Notes: generated by a model not told the origin, from the sequence alone. DNA of 20,308 nt from Oscillospiraceae bacterium (GCA_015069065.1 SVJI01000009.1:1-20308), one strand, 5' to 3'. Numbered from the stretch's first letter, positions 1 through 7,777 are shown. Made by a program: numbers and translations.

Positions 1-423
1 ATCGGAGTTATGTACGGCAATCCCGAAACCACTGCCGGCGGACGCGCGCTGAAGTTTTATGCATCTGTCCGCATGGATGTACGCAGGGTAGAAACTCTTA
101 AAAACGGCAGCGAATTTATAGGTAACCGCACTCGCGTTAAAATCGTAAAGAACAAGGTCGCTCCTCCTTTCCGCGAGGCAGAGTTTGACATGATGTACGG
201 CAAGGGTATTTCCCGAGAGGGTAATGTGCTTGATGTTGCAGTAAATCTGGATATAATCAAAAAAGGCGGCTCGTGGTTCAGCTACAACGAGGAAAGACTC
301 GGGCAGGGCAGAGAAAATGTTAAGCAGTATATGATTGAAAACCCTGATTTTACAGACGATATCGAAAACCAGATTCGCGAAAAGCTCGGTATGCCGCTGC
401 TTGAAAAGAGAAAAGCTGAATAA
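1..423 (+). CDS. recA: RecA recombinase, C-terminal part (5' end outside window)
   Basis: The reading frame is open from base 1, so the first internal Met at base 10 is not the start. About 140 of the family's roughly 350 residues are visible. The segment GNPETTAGGRALKFYASVR is the signature just after the L2 DNA-binding loop in the RecA core. It is followed by the C-terminal domain with GKGISREGNVLDVAV and GSWFSYNEERLGQGRENVKQ, and a charged tail. RecA forms ATP-dependent filaments on single-stranded DNA, drives homologous strand exchange and triggers LexA autocleavage. The ATP-binding Walker A motif lies upstream of the window and cannot be checked. The gene is followed closely by a strong intrinsic terminator, so it ends its transcription unit. 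Confidence 0.97.
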   Translation: MGVMYGNPETTAGGRALKFYASVRMDVRRVETLKNGSEFIGNRTRVKIVKNKVAPPFREAEFDMMYGKGISREGNVLDVAVNLDIIKKGGSWFSYNEERLGQGRENVKQYMIENPDFTDDIENQIREKLGMPLLEKRKAE

Positions 424-431
424 CTAAATTT

Positions 432-466
432 AAAAGGAAGTCTGAAAATTCAGACTTCCTTTTTTG
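432..466 (+). terminator. Rho-independent terminator of recA
   Basis: A 13-bp inverted repeat, AAGGAAGTCTGAA (434-446) pairing with TTCAGACTTCCTT (449-461), runs into a T tract (460-465). It sits 10 bases after the recA stop. On the minus strand the same stem is followed by a shorter T run, so it may also stop transcripts leaving htpG. Confidence 0.92.
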
Positions 467-536
467 CTGCTTTATCACACCCGCATGGAAAATAAGAGAA
501 AGTAGTGCAGAATGTGCAATTTAGCACACCCGATAT

Positions 537-2426
537 TTATATAAGTTCCCAGAAGAGGTCAGTATATTCGGCAGGGTTTTCAATAGATATATCTGCAATC
601 AAAAGCGCCTGATTGTAAAGCAGCTTGCCAAGTTTAGCACAGCGGTCCTTATCGAGCTGCCATGTATCCTGCAGCATATAAAACGCTTTATGAGTAGGAT
701 TGATTTCCAGTACCCTCTGCGCCTTAATGTCAGGGTGGTCACCCGGGATTGTTGCAAAGTATTTCTCCATTTCGAGTGATACTTCGCCATCTGTTGTAAG
801 GCATACAGGGTGACTCTTAAGCTTGTTTGAAAGCCTTACTGCGATAACCTTGCCGTCGAGACTGTCACGCAGATAATCAAGCATTACCTGATTTTCCTCC
901 TGCTTTGCCTGAGTATCGCTCTTTTCCTCTTCGCTTTCAATACCCAAATCCTTATCATTCACACTCTTGAACTGCTTTCCGTCGATTTCTCCCAGCATAT
1001 TCACAACAAACTCGTCTACCTCATCCGTCATATACAGGATTGAGAAGCCCTTGTCCTTAAGAGGCTCTGTCTGGGGAAGATTGTCAATCTTTGACACAGA
1101 TTCTCCGCAGGCATAATAAATATATTTCTGCTCCGCAGGCATTGTTTCAACATATCTTTCAAGTGTTACAAGCTTCTTTTCATTAGAGGTATAGTAGAGA
1201 ATAAGGTCCTTTAACAGTTCTCTGTGTGCGCCGTAATCTGCCACGATACCGTATTTAAGCTGCAGACCAAAGCTCTGCCAGAACTTTTCATAGTTTTCGG
1301 GGTCATTGTTAAGAAGCTTCTTAAGCTCCTGCTTAATTTTCTTTTCTATATTGTTACGGATTGCGGTAAGCTGCCTGTCATGCTGCAGCATTTCACGGGA
1401 AATGTTGAGGGACAAATCCTGAGAATCTACAACACCCTTTACAAATCGGAAATGCTCAGGAATCAAATCCTCGCAGCTGTCCATAATCATAACGCCGCTG
1501 GAGTAAAGCTCCAGTCCGCGCTGATACTCTTTTGTATAATATCCCATGGGGGTGTTTTTGGGAACGAACAACAGTGCCTTATAAGAAAAGCTGCCCTCGA
1601 CATCTGCACGGATTGTAAGTGCAGGGTCCTGCTGGTCAAAATACTTTTCCTTATAGAAACGGTTTAATTCCTCCTCTGACACATCATCCTTACTGCGCTG
1701 CCACAGGGGAATCATACTGTTAACGGTTTCTTCCTCAATATATTTTTCATATTCAGGCTTGTCAGAATCAGGCTTTTCAATTTTACGTGATTTTTCAACA
1801 TCCATCTTGATGGGATAACGGATATAGTCAGAATATTTTTTGATAAGTCCGCGAAGCATATATGTTTCCAGATAATCACTGTAACGTTCATCCTCGCCGT
1901 CTTCCTTAATCTTCATATATATATCTGTACCAACGCTGTCTTTTCCTGTCTCGGTAACTGTGTATCCTTCCGCGCCATCAGATTCCCAGCAATACGCCGT
2001 GTCGCTTCCATATGCCTTTGTAATAACAGTAACCTTGTCTGCTACCATAAACGCACTGTAAAAGCCTACACCAAACTGACCGATAATGTCAATATCCTCC
2101 TGTTTTTCCATATCGCTTTTAAACTGGAGAGAACCGCTCTTTGCGATAGTACCTAAGTTTTTCTCCAATTCCTCTGCCGTCATACCGATACCGTTATCGC
2201 TGACCTTTATAATACGGTTTTCCTTGTCAACGGTTATTTTTATATAGAGGTCCTCACGTGCCACACTGCAGCCGTCCTCGGTAAGAGATTTATAGCACAG
2301 CTTGTCCAGTGCATCCGATGAGTTTGAAATAATCTCCCTCAAAAAAATCTCCTTATGAGTATAAATAGAGTTAATCATCATATCTAAAAGCCTTTTTGAC
2401 TCTGCCTTAAACTGCTTTTTTGCCAT
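537..2426 (-). CDS. htpG: HtpG, Hsp90-family molecular chaperone
   Basis: 629 residues, close to the usual 620-630 for bacterial Hsp90. The N-terminal GHKL ATPase domain has the expected motifs: LREIISNSSDALDKL (about 29-43, with catalytic Glu31 and Asn35), DNGIGM (77-82) and the glycine-rich lid GQFGVGFYSAFM (116-127). The middle domain carries NISREMLQ, which holds the ATP-contacting Arg loop, and a C-terminal dimerisation domain follows. It is a cytosolic ATP-dependent homodimer that remodels client proteins during heat and other stress. The start is fixed by AAAGGAAG upstream of the ATG. Control is clear from the sequence: a perfect CIRCE operator overlaps the transcription start region, implying repression by HrcA. 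This differs from Bacillus subtilis, where htpG is known not to belong to the CIRCE class. The gene appears monocistronic. Confidence 0.98.
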   Translation of the reverse strand: MAKKQFKAESKRLLDMMINSIYTHKEIFLREIISNSSDALDKLCYKSLTEDGCSVAREDLYIKITVDKENRIIKVSDNGIGMTAEELEKNLGTIAKSGSLQFKSDMEKQEDIDIIGQFGVGFYSAFMVADKVTVITKAYGSDTAYCWESDGAEGYTVTETGKDSVGTDIYMKIKEDGEDERYSDYLETYMLRGLIKKYSDYIRYPIKMDVEKSRKIEKPDSDKPEYEKYIEEETVNSMIPLWQRSKDDVSEEELNRFYKEKYFDQQDPALTIRADVEGSFSYKALLFVPKNTPMGYYTKEYQRGLELYSSGVMIMDSCEDLIPEHFRFVKGVVDSQDLSLNISREMLQHDRQLTAIRNNIEKKIKQELKKLLNNDPENYEKFWQSFGLQLKYGIVADYGAHRELLKDLILYYTSNEKKLVTLERYVETMPAEQKYIYYACGESVSKIDNLPQTEPLKDKGFSILYMTDEVDEFVVNMLGEIDGKQFKSVNDKDLGIESEEEKSDTQAKQEENQVMLDYLRDSLDGKVIAVRLSNKLKSHPVCLTTDGEVSLEMEKYFATIPGDHPDIKAQRVLEINPTHKAFYMLQDTWQLDKDRCAKLGKLLYNQALLIADISIENPAEYTDLFWELI

Positions 2427-2448
2427 GGTAAAAACTTCCTTTCTTAAA

Positions 2449-2471
2449 CCAAGGGGAATGGTTTCCCTTGG
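2449..2471 (-). other. Hairpin in the htpG leader
   Basis: CCAAGGG (2449-2455) is complementary to CCCTTGG (2465-2471) with a 9-base loop, between the CIRCE element and the htpG ribosome binding site. On the transcript this gives a 7-bp stem about 20 bases upstream of the start codon. A role in mRNA stability or temperature-dependent translation is possible but is inference. Confidence 0.45.
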
Positions 2472-2514
2472 AAACTATATTAGCACTCTAAACTTTAGAG
2501 TGCTAATATAGTTT
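2472..2514. promoter_or_regulatory. CIRCE operator (HrcA binding site) inside a 43-bp perfect palindrome
   Basis: TTAGCACTC (2480-2488), nine bases, then GAGTGCTAA (2498-2506) is an exact match to the CIRCE consensus bound by the HrcA repressor. Self-complementarity runs well beyond CIRCE: 21-base arms 2472-2492 and 2494-2514 pair perfectly around a single central C at 2493. The element lies just downstream of, and touching, the predicted -10 of htpG. Confidence 0.96.
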
Positions 2515-2538
2515 AACATTATTGGTTTTATTTGTCAA
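2510..2538 (-). promoter_or_regulatory. htpG promoter, sigma-A type
   Basis: Read on the minus strand: -35 TTGACA (2538-2533), a 17-base spacer, and -10 TAAACT (2515-2510). The predicted start point falls within the CIRCE palindrome, which fits repression by blocking polymerase. Confidence 0.75.
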
Positions 2539-2563
2539 TACCTGTTAATAGAAGATTCATAAT

Positions 2564-3283
2564 TTACTCGGGAAATATGCCGAAGTTTCCCGCATGGCTT
2601 CCCTCGATTGCTGTGAATAGCCGTGTTTTAAATCCGGGATTTTCGCGCTCCAGCTGCTTTACGAGGTCTTTTACATATTCCCTTTTCGTATGCTTATCCG
2701 CAGGACACAGATTTTTTACAACAGGCAAATCATAACGCTTTGAAAATCCTGCTATATAGCTTTCAGGCGCATAGAGCATCGGGCGTATAAGGGTAATGTC
2801 CTTTCTGTCAAGATACGTTACAGGGGAAAAGCAATTCACCCTGCCCTCATACACAAGGGAAAGCATAAACGTTTCGAGAGCATCGTCGTTATGATGCCCC
2901 AGTGCCACCTTATGGCTTCCAAGCTCCAGCGCCGCATCATGCAATGCTCCACGGCGCATTTTTGCGCATAAGGAACACGGGTTTGTTTCCTTTCTTATTT
3001 CAAAAAGAATCTGTGCAATATCTGTTTCCTTTAAAACATACTCAACATCCAAGCTTTCACAAAGCTGCGCCACACGGTCAAAATTCATTTCCTCATAGCC
3101 CATGGAAAGTGTGACTGCCGAAAGCTTGAATTTCTTCGGGTAAAAATCCCGAATCTTTGCCAGACCGTATAAAAGCGCCAGTGAATCCTTCCCCCCCGAC
3201 ACTCCTACAGTTATGTGGTCATTTTCATTTATCATTTTATAGTCATCTACGCCGCGGCGCAAATAGCTAAGTAATTTTTGCAT
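2564..3283 (-). CDS. TtcA-family tRNA 2-thiocytidine (PP-loop) thiolase
   Basis: 239 residues. The N-type ATP pyrophosphatase PP-loop SGGKDS is at 29-34, the TtcA-type cysteine pair CSLC at 103-106 with a third cysteine at 193 (NLCPAD), and the ALGHHNDDALETFML block at 127-141. In TtcA these three cysteines bind the Fe-S cluster that carries sulfur to cytidine 32 of tRNA, after ATP adenylates the base. The set of motifs separates it from TilS, which lacks the cysteines. It is somewhat shorter than E. coli TtcA (about 310), as is common for Firmicutes members. GAGGGAG precedes the ATG at a good distance. The exact target base in this organism is not provable from sequence; another tRNA thiolation is the alternative. 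Confidence 0.85.
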   Translation of the reverse strand: MQKLLSYLRRGVDDYKMINENDHITVGVSGGKDSLALLYGLAKIRDFYPKKFKLSAVTLSMGYEEMNFDRVAQLCESLDVEYVLKETDIAQILFEIRKETNPCSLCAKMRRGALHDAALELGSHKVALGHHNDDALETFMLSLVYEGRVNCFSPVTYLDRKDITLIRPMLYAPESYIAGFSKRYDLPVVKNLCPADKHTKREYVKDLVKQLERENPGFKTRLFTAIEGSHAGNFGIFPE

Positions 3284-3314
3284 AAACTTTTCTCCCTCTG
3301 CCTGTTATGTTAAA

Positions 3315-3343
3315 AATATAACACATTTCGTCAGGGATTACAA
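3315..3343 (-). promoter_or_regulatory. Promoter of the TtcA-like gene with overlapping inverted repeat
   Basis: Minus strand: -35 TTGTAA (3343-3338), 17 bases, -10 TATATT (3320-3315). A small inverted repeat, TGTTAT (3303-3308) and ATAACA (3318-3323), overlaps the -10 and start point and could be an operator. The promoter lies in the gap just after the upstream gene. Confidence 0.6.
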
Positions 3344-3349
3344 GAAATT

Positions 3350-3856
3350 TCAGACATCAAACCCCGATTTTCTGAAACGTATAAATGAAATCAGAACGGA
3401 TGCTATCATAAATAACTCACAGATAATTCCACCTATTGAAAAAGTAATAAAAATATTATTTATCAGCCAGGCAGGTGATACAAAGAAAAAGTGTGTTTTC
3501 CGTATAAATGCGCCGCTTCTGTGCCACTGCGCAAAGGCAGATGCCAGCTGTGCAAACAACAGCACAATTGTCCACGGGGTTTTATACGCAAATATGGCAA
3601 CCAGAATATATAAAACATAAACCATGGAAAAAAACACATTGTTGTGCGTTTTTTTGTTCAGATAGGCTGTAGAATTAAAAATATTCACCAGATTAAAGCC
3701 CGCACTTGAAAAATCCCCCAGCATCATAAAGCTGACAGAAAACAACAGGCTTCCGGCGCCAATCATCATAATAAGATTTCTGTTCCTTTTGCACTGAAAC
3801 GACAAAATATTAAACGCCATCGCGATAATACTTATGGCTTGAGCAATTACTATCAT
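3350..3856 (-). CDS. YgjV-like inner membrane protein
   Basis: 168 residues from the preferred start. It is strongly hydrophobic, with about five to six predicted membrane segments: IAQAISIIAMAFNIL near the start, then two in the middle (LIMMIGAGSLLFSVSFMML and VFFSMVYVLYILVAIFAY), TIVLLFAQLASAFAQW, and two at the end. The layout and the Q-rich, W-containing loops resemble the YgjV family of small inner membrane proteins of unknown function (Pfam Imp-YgjV). A longer frame opens at 3901, but AAAGAGGT lies just upstream of the ATG at 3856, whereas nothing precedes the longer start and its extra residues fall in a hairpin. It follows the MtlD gene with a gap that contains an inverted repeat. I infer no function. 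Confidence 0.72.
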   Translation of the reverse strand: MIVIAQAISIIAMAFNILSFQCKRNRNLIMMIGAGSLLFSVSFMMLGDFSSAGFNLVNIFNSTAYLNKKTHNNVFFSMVYVLYILVAIFAYKTPWTIVLLFAQLASAFAQWHRSGAFIRKTHFFFVSPAWLINNIFITFSIGGIICELFMIASVLISFIRFRKSGFDV

Positions 3857-3875
3857 CTTATACCTCTTTCTGCAA

Positions 3876-3914
3876 ATAGCCGAAACGAAATACAACGGCA
3901 TTCGTTTCGGCTAT
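3876..3914 (-). terminator. Intergenic hairpin after the MtlD-like gene (possible weak terminator)
   Basis: A perfect 14-bp inverted repeat, ATAGCCGAAACGAA (3876-3889) and TTCGTTTCGGCTAT (3901-3914), has an 11-base loop. Reading on the minus strand, it lies 17 bases after the MtlD stop. The run after the stem is only ATTTGC, so it is a weak terminator, an attenuator between the two genes, or an mRNA 3' end stabiliser. Confidence 0.5.
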
Positions 3915-3930
3915 ATAATGGTGCTTTTTA

Positions 3931-5121
3931 TCAATACTTGACAGCCATCATTTCCAAAGCTTTCTCTGTCATTTTACCCAGAGCGTTTTCTTCGGATGCG
4001 AGGGCGGCAAATTCTAAAATTGCGTTATAATCATCGGAGCCTTTTTCAAATCCTGAAATCTCGGTCAGAATTTCCTCAGGAGAAAGCTTCGAGGTTTCGT
4101 CCATTTCAAAGTTCATTGCAGCAGCAATTGCAGCATACTGGAAAACAGGCTTTATGCCAACTTCCTTACAGGTGCGGATTGCTCCGACAAGACGGTCATC
4201 ACAGGAAAGCTTACGCTTTAGGTCTCTGCCGACTCTGAATACTGTATCTCCCAGCTTTTTGTTTGTAAAACGGAAAAGCAGGTCTCCAACATGCTCGTAA
4301 AGCGGTACGACAGGCACATCATACTTTTGTGCCAGAGCAACAGCAGATGCCATCATTCCATTAAGCACCATTGCGCGTATTTCTGAATCCTCCATTGCCT
4401 GCCATATGTACTCATATCCCTTTAACTGACCAAAATATGCCGCCATTGAATGTCCCATATTATGAACAAAAAGCTTACGTTCAATATAAAGCTGGAACTT
4501 GGGATAAGCCGACATATTCTCGATAGCGGGGATTTCACCCTTGAAAGCGTCTTTATCAACAATGAGATTACAGAACGGCTCAACACATACGCGAAGTATA
4601 TCATTCTTAGTCATTTCAGGAGTTTGGATAGGTACCATTCTTCCGATAGATGCCTCTACAAGTCCGACTGTTTTTTCAAACAGCTCACATTCTTCCTTGG
4701 AAAGATTTTCGCTTATTTTTTCAGCGAGGAATTTATCCGCCCCGATGAGATTTTCACAAATGATGATGTTAAACGGAGACAAATTTCCGCTGTTCCAGCG
4801 CGCTCTGAGTCCGTTTGCAATATTTCCCACGATGCGCGGCAAAACATTTACGCCTACGGCAGTAGCCATAACATCGGCTTCTTTAATTGCCGCTGAAATA
4901 GCTTCGGCATCAAGACCGTTCACTCCGCTTACATTTTTAACTGTTACCTCTTTATTTTCAGTTTTTTCCAGGATTTCTACAGTATATTCGCCGCGCTCGT
5001 TAAGTGCGTCAATAACCTGCATATTTACATCTATAAATGCTACCTCGTATCCTGACTGACTGAGCAGCTGTCCTATAAATCCGCGGCCGATATTTCCGGC
5101 ACCGTACATTACAGCTTTCAT
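3931..5121 (-). CDS. mtlD: MtlD-like mannitol-1-phosphate 5-dehydrogenase
   Basis: 396 residues, against about 380 for E. coli MtlD. The N-terminal Rossmann domain opens with MYGAGNIGRGFIGQLL (NAD-binding, 5-20). The C-terminal polyol dehydrogenase domain has the conserved block KLFVHNMGHSMAAYFG, which corresponds to KLFTLNTGHAITAYLG of the family and contains the substrate-binding Lys and Asn-x-x-Gly-His. The enzyme is a cytosolic, metal-independent long-chain dehydrogenase that interconverts mannitol 1-phosphate and fructose 6-phosphate. It starts 30 bases after the SorE-like gene, with AAAGGAA upstream, and both probably share one transcript. No PTS or mtlA gene is next to it, so the actual hexitol phosphate could differ. 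Confidence 0.88.
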   Translation of the reverse strand: MKAVMYGAGNIGRGFIGQLLSQSGYEVAFIDVNMQVIDALNERGEYTVEILEKTENKEVTVKNVSGVNGLDAEAISAAIKEADVMATAVGVNVLPRIVGNIANGLRARWNSGNLSPFNIIICENLIGADKFLAEKISENLSKEECELFEKTVGLVEASIGRMVPIQTPEMTKNDILRVCVEPFCNLIVDKDAFKGEIPAIENMSAYPKFQLYIERKLFVHNMGHSMAAYFGQLKGYEYIWQAMEDSEIRAMVLNGMMASAVALAQKYDVPVVPLYEHVGDLLFRFTNKKLGDTVFRVGRDLKRKLSCDDRLVGAIRTCKEVGIKPVFQYAAIAAAMNFEMDETSKLSPEEILTEISGFEKGSDDYNAILEFAALASEENALGKMTEKALEMMAVKY

Positions 5122-5151
5122 ATGGATTCACGTTCCTTTCTTATATTCAAG

Positions 5152-6405
5152 TTACTTGTTTTCCAAAAGATATTTCTCTGCCTCTGCGCTCCAGAGTCCG
5201 TTGTTCTTCTTAACAATTTCGCTCAATTCTTTGAAGAACGGGTCGCTCTTTCCCATTTCCTCAAAATCATCAATAGCGCACAAAGGCATATCGATATGGG
5301 TGTAAATGAGCTTTTTCCCGCCTCTGATGTTGGGGAGATTCATGGTTGTATCCTTAGCACAGTTGATACCGCCTACATGTGTAATCATAACTGCGGGGTC
5401 TATTTTTCCCTGCTCCATCATTTCAATTGATTCGACCATATCCTCTGTTCCGCCGCCCGACGTTCCTACAATGTGAGTTGATGCATAGTGTACGTTGTAG
5501 AAGTTTACACTTGCAGTAAATTCATGCTTCTGCGGACCTGCAAAGAAGTTAAGGCATCCGTCATATGCAAGCACCTTATCCGCAGTTTCAACAACAGGAG
5601 CTACAGGAGCCATTACAAACGCATCGTCAAAGCCATAGCCGTCAGTCAATGACATAAGGTATTCTTCAGGCTTTTCATACTTGCCTGTATTTACATATAT
5701 AAGCTTAACACCGTTTTTCTCAGCGTCCTCTACAGTAAGCACCTGTGCTGCACGTGCGAGGCGTTCATCATCAATATCGGTAACAACCAGCATTTTGGGC
5801 TTTCTGTCACAGTGTACAGCGTAGTCTATCGCACCGAGTCCCATCGGTCCTGCACCTGCCAGAATGATAAGGTTACCGCCCTCTTTTATTCCCATTTCAT
5901 GCTCTATGCTGCCAAACTTACTGTGATAAAAGGAATGATATGCTGCCACGATACATGACATCGGCTCTGCAAGAGAACCGTAAAAATAAGCATCTCCGTT
6001 GTACTTAAGCAGACAGTTTTGAATCATTGTCTCCGCAGGAATAACCACATATGTAGCGCATCCGCCGCAGTTAGTATATGAATAGCCAAGAGCCTCCAGA
6101 CTTCCGTTATAATTGAGTGCAGGCTGAATGGAGAACTTCTGACCTGCTTTGAACTGGTGCTTCCAGTTTTCTCCGACCTCTAAAATTTTTCCGCAAAATT
6201 CGTGGCCGATTATAATCGGATTTTCTGCAATATCCTCGGGCACACGCTTGTGGTCTTTTCCCTGAATGGCTGCCTTGTAGCTTGACATACAAATACTGTC
6301 TGTAACTACTTCAGCTAAAATTTCGTCTGCTGTAATCTGCGGAAGCTCGAATTCTTCCAACCGCAAATCATCTTTTGCATATAGTCTGAGTGCTTTTGTT
6401 TTCAT
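5152..6405 (-). CDS. Zinc-binding dehydrogenase, SorE-like (L-sorbose-1-phosphate reductase type)
   Basis: 417 residues from the chosen start. It is a medium-chain dehydrogenase: a GroES-like domain with catalytic zinc ligands Cys39 (DSICMSS) and His68-Glu69 (GHEFCG), and a Rossmann domain with GAGPMGLGAIDYA at 184-196. From memory its opening (MKTKALRLYAKDDLRLEEFEL) and the later NFFAGPQ...VNFYNVHY and VGTSGGGTEDM blocks match SorE, which reduces L-sorbose 1-phosphate to glucitol 6-phosphate. The four-cysteine structural zinc loop is not evident. The frame also opens at 6423, but GAGAGGGGA sits at the right distance from the ATG at 6405 and nothing precedes 6423. Pairing with an MtlD-like enzyme suggests the two pass a keto-hexose phosphate and a hexitol phosphate into fructose 6-phosphate. 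The true sugar is uncertain. Confidence 0.8.
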   Translation of the reverse strand: MKTKALRLYAKDDLRLEEFELPQITADEILAEVVTDSICMSSYKAAIQGKDHKRVPEDIAENPIIIGHEFCGKILEVGENWKHQFKAGQKFSIQPALNYNGSLEALGYSYTNCGGCATYVVIPAETMIQNCLLKYNGDAYFYGSLAEPMSCIVAAYHSFYHSKFGSIEHEMGIKEGGNLIILAGAGPMGLGAIDYAVHCDRKPKMLVVTDIDDERLARAAQVLTVEDAEKNGVKLIYVNTGKYEKPEEYLMSLTDGYGFDDAFVMAPVAPVVETADKVLAYDGCLNFFAGPQKHEFTASVNFYNVHYASTHIVGTSGGGTEDMVESIEMMEQGKIDPAVMITHVGGINCAKDTTMNLPNIRGGKKLIYTHIDMPLCAIDDFEEMGKSDPFFKELSEIVKKNNGLWSAEAEKYLLENK

Positions 6406-6522
6406 TTGAAAATCCCCTCTCATAATAATCTGTAAATATTGAACTAGTTATCCACTGAAGCACAAACGGACAAAATACACCCTTTTTCTCCATTTGCCTC
6501 CGTCTTTCTTAATCTTAACTAA

Positions 6523-6558
6523 ATTTTATCATAGTAAAAAAGGAAAGTAAACCTACTT
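6523..6558 (-). promoter_or_regulatory. Promoter of the SorE-MtlD operon with an upstream box shared with the XRE-PfkB promoter
   Basis: Minus strand: -35 TTTACT (6551-6546), exactly 17 bases, -10 TAAAAT (6528-6523). AAGTAGG abuts the -35 from the upstream side, so AAGTAGGTTTAC (6558-6547) is one block. Its core is an imperfect dyad, AAGTA-GGTT-TACTT. The same 12 bases in the same position occur at the promoter at 14570-14605. The leader from here to the ATG is about 110 bases. Confidence 0.75.
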
Positions 6559-6752
6559 AAAGTGAAAATTCTTCTTTAGGGGCTTGTCGTTTTCCTACTG
6601 TTCGTGGAGTTTATTTTCTATATATACTACTGACTTTTATACCCTTTTTTAAAATTTTTAATTTTGATAAGTTAGAAAACGAGAGTTTAGAAGAGAATAA
6701 AGGAGAAAACAAGAGTATTCTAAGCATAAATTGAATTCTTTCAAAAAAAGTG
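6559..6752. other. AT-rich intergenic stretch, nothing assigned
   Basis: Together with flanking bases, about 400 bases separate the SorE-like gene from rplM. Apart from the two promoters described, this part is AT-rich with homopolymer runs. I see no reading frame with a ribosome binding site, no RNA gene and no convincing hairpin. Confidence 0.5.
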
Positions 6753-6781
6753 TTGACAAACCCCTTGCAATGTATTAAAAT
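6753..6781 (+). promoter_or_regulatory. rplM-rpsI promoter
   Basis: -35 TTGACA (6753-6758), a 17-base spacer, -10 TAAAAT (6776-6781). This near-consensus promoter gives a leader of about 35-40 bases carrying AGGAGG. That is too short to hold much of the structured L13 leader seen in some Firmicutes. Confidence 0.85.
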
Positions 6782-6825
6782 AACCATTGCTGAAAATAAA
6801 AAAAGAATTTTAGGAGGAACACCGA

Positions 6826-7263
6826 ATGAAGACCACAATGGAAAAATCAGGTCAGGTTCAGAGAAAATGGTACATTATCGATGCAACCGGTAAGAGTGTT
6901 GGTCGTGTTGCTGCAGCTGCTGCAAGCATTCTCCGCGGTAAGGAAAAGGTAACATACACACCTCATGTTGATTGCGGCGATCATGTAATCGTTCTCAACT
7001 GTGACAAAGCAGTATTTACAGGAAACAAGCTTCTTCAGAAGAACTACTATCGTCATACAGGCTGGATTGGCGGACTTAAGACCGTTAGTGCTAAGGATAT
7101 GATGGAGAAGAACGCTGACAGAGCTATGTACCTCGCAATCAAGGGTATGCTTCCCGCTACAACAATCGGTAGAAGCGCTCTTACAAGACTCAGAGTTTAC
7201 AAAGGTAGCGAACACAACCACCAGGCACAGATGCCCGAGGTTTGGACTCGCGATATTAAATAA
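6826..7263 (+). CDS. rplM: Ribosomal protein L13 (uL13)
   Basis: 145 residues, the normal length. Typical motifs are WYIIDATGKSVGRVAA near the start (about 16-31), the HTGWIGGLK stretch with YYRHTG before it, the MLPATTIGR block and the terminal YKGSEHNHQAQ. L13 binds 23S rRNA early in assembly of the large subunit. A strong AGGAGG lies ahead of the ATG; the tandem Met at codon 5 is a less likely start because of the spacing. It is the first gene of the conserved rplM-rpsI operon, 15 bases ahead of rpsI. Confidence 0.98.
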   Translation: MKTTMEKSGQVQRKWYIIDATGKSVGRVAAAAASILRGKEKVTYTPHVDCGDHVIVLNCDKAVFTGNKLLQKNYYRHTGWIGGLKTVSAKDMMEKNADRAMYLAIKGMLPATTIGRSALTRLRVYKGSEHNHQAQMPEVWTRDIK

Positions 7264-7278
7264 GGGAGGGTGAATTAA

Positions 7279-7674
7279 ATGGCAATTACACAGTTTTTCG
7301 GAACAGGTAGAAGAAAAAAATCAGTTGCTCGTGTTCGCCTCATCCCCGGTAAAGGCGAAATCACAATCAACAAGAGAACTATAGACGATTATTTCGGACT
7401 TGAAACCTTGAAGGTTATTCTTCGTCAGCCCCTCGTTGCTACAAACACAGAGGGTAAGTACGATGTAATCTGTAACGTACATGGCGGTGGATTCACAGGT
7501 CAGGCCGGTGCTATCCGTCACGGTATCGCTCGCGCACTTCTTAAGGTTGATGAGGAAGCTTACAGACCTGTACTTAAGCAGGCTGGATTCCTTACTCGTG
7601 ACCCCAGAATGAAGGAAAGAAAGAAGTACGGTCTCAAGGCAGCGCGTCGTGCGCCCCAGTTCAGCAAAAGATAA
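7279..7674 (+). CDS. rpsI: Ribosomal protein S9 (uS9)
   Basis: 131 residues with the family signature: FFGTGRRKKSVARVRL at the N-terminus, GGGFTGQAGAIRHGIARAL in the middle, and the basic C-terminal tail GLKAARRAPQFSKR, which reaches into the ribosomal P site to contact tRNA. GGGAGGG precedes the ATG. The last codons and the stop are the left half of a 13-bp direct repeat, so a mobile element has inserted here without altering the protein. The element supplies a new terminator just downstream. Confidence 0.98.
   Translation: MAITQFFGTGRRKKSVARVRLIPGKGEITINKRTIDDYFGLETLKVILRQPLVATNTEGKYDVICNVHGGGFTGQAGAIRHGIARALLKVDEEAYRPVLKQAGFLTRDPRMKERKKYGLKAARRAPQFSKR
7662..7674 (+). repeat. Left attachment repeat (attL core) in rpsI
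   Basis: CAGCAAAAGATAA, identical to 11461-11473 in the same orientation. It covers the codons for the last residues of S9 and its stop, so integration regenerates an intact gene. Confidence 0.8.
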
Positions 7675-7687
7675 AGACTTTGTATCA

Positions 7688-7724
7688 AAAATCCCACAAC
7701 CAAGCGGTTTGTGGGATTTGTTTT
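7688..7724 (+). terminator. Terminator after rpsI, supplied by the element
   Basis: AAATCCCACAA (7689-7699) pairs with TTGTGGGATTT (7709-7719), followed by GTTTTA. It lies inside the element, just right of the left repeat, and presumably replaces the original rpsI terminator now near 11490-11520. Confidence 0.85.
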
Positions 7725-7764
7725 ACCCATTTTACCACAAATTTTCCACAAGTGGGTAATTTTT
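7723..7764 (+). terminator. Second hairpin with T tract ahead of the DUF5677-like gene
   Basis: TTACCCA (7723-7729) and TGGGTAA (7753-7759) flank a 23-base loop that itself contains CCAC/GTGG, and five T follow (7760-7764). It ends a few bases before the ribosome binding site of the next gene. It could be a second terminator insulating that gene or a leader structure. Confidence 0.4.
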
Positions 7765-7777
7765 AAACGGAGGACAT

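Noticed and set aside
4541..5059. Long plus-strand frame of 172 codons opposite the MtlD-like gene
   Set aside because: It is the shadow of a well-supported gene, with no ribosome binding site and no recognisable motifs.
6782..6825. Structured L13 leader RNA upstream of rplM
   Set aside because: The leader after the predicted start point is only about 40 bases, A-rich, and no pairing like the known L13 leader is visible.
6611..6838. Minus-strand frame of 75 codons upstream of rplM
   Set aside because: It lies in AT-rich intergenic DNA, overlaps the rplM promoter, and has no ribosome binding site or family pattern.
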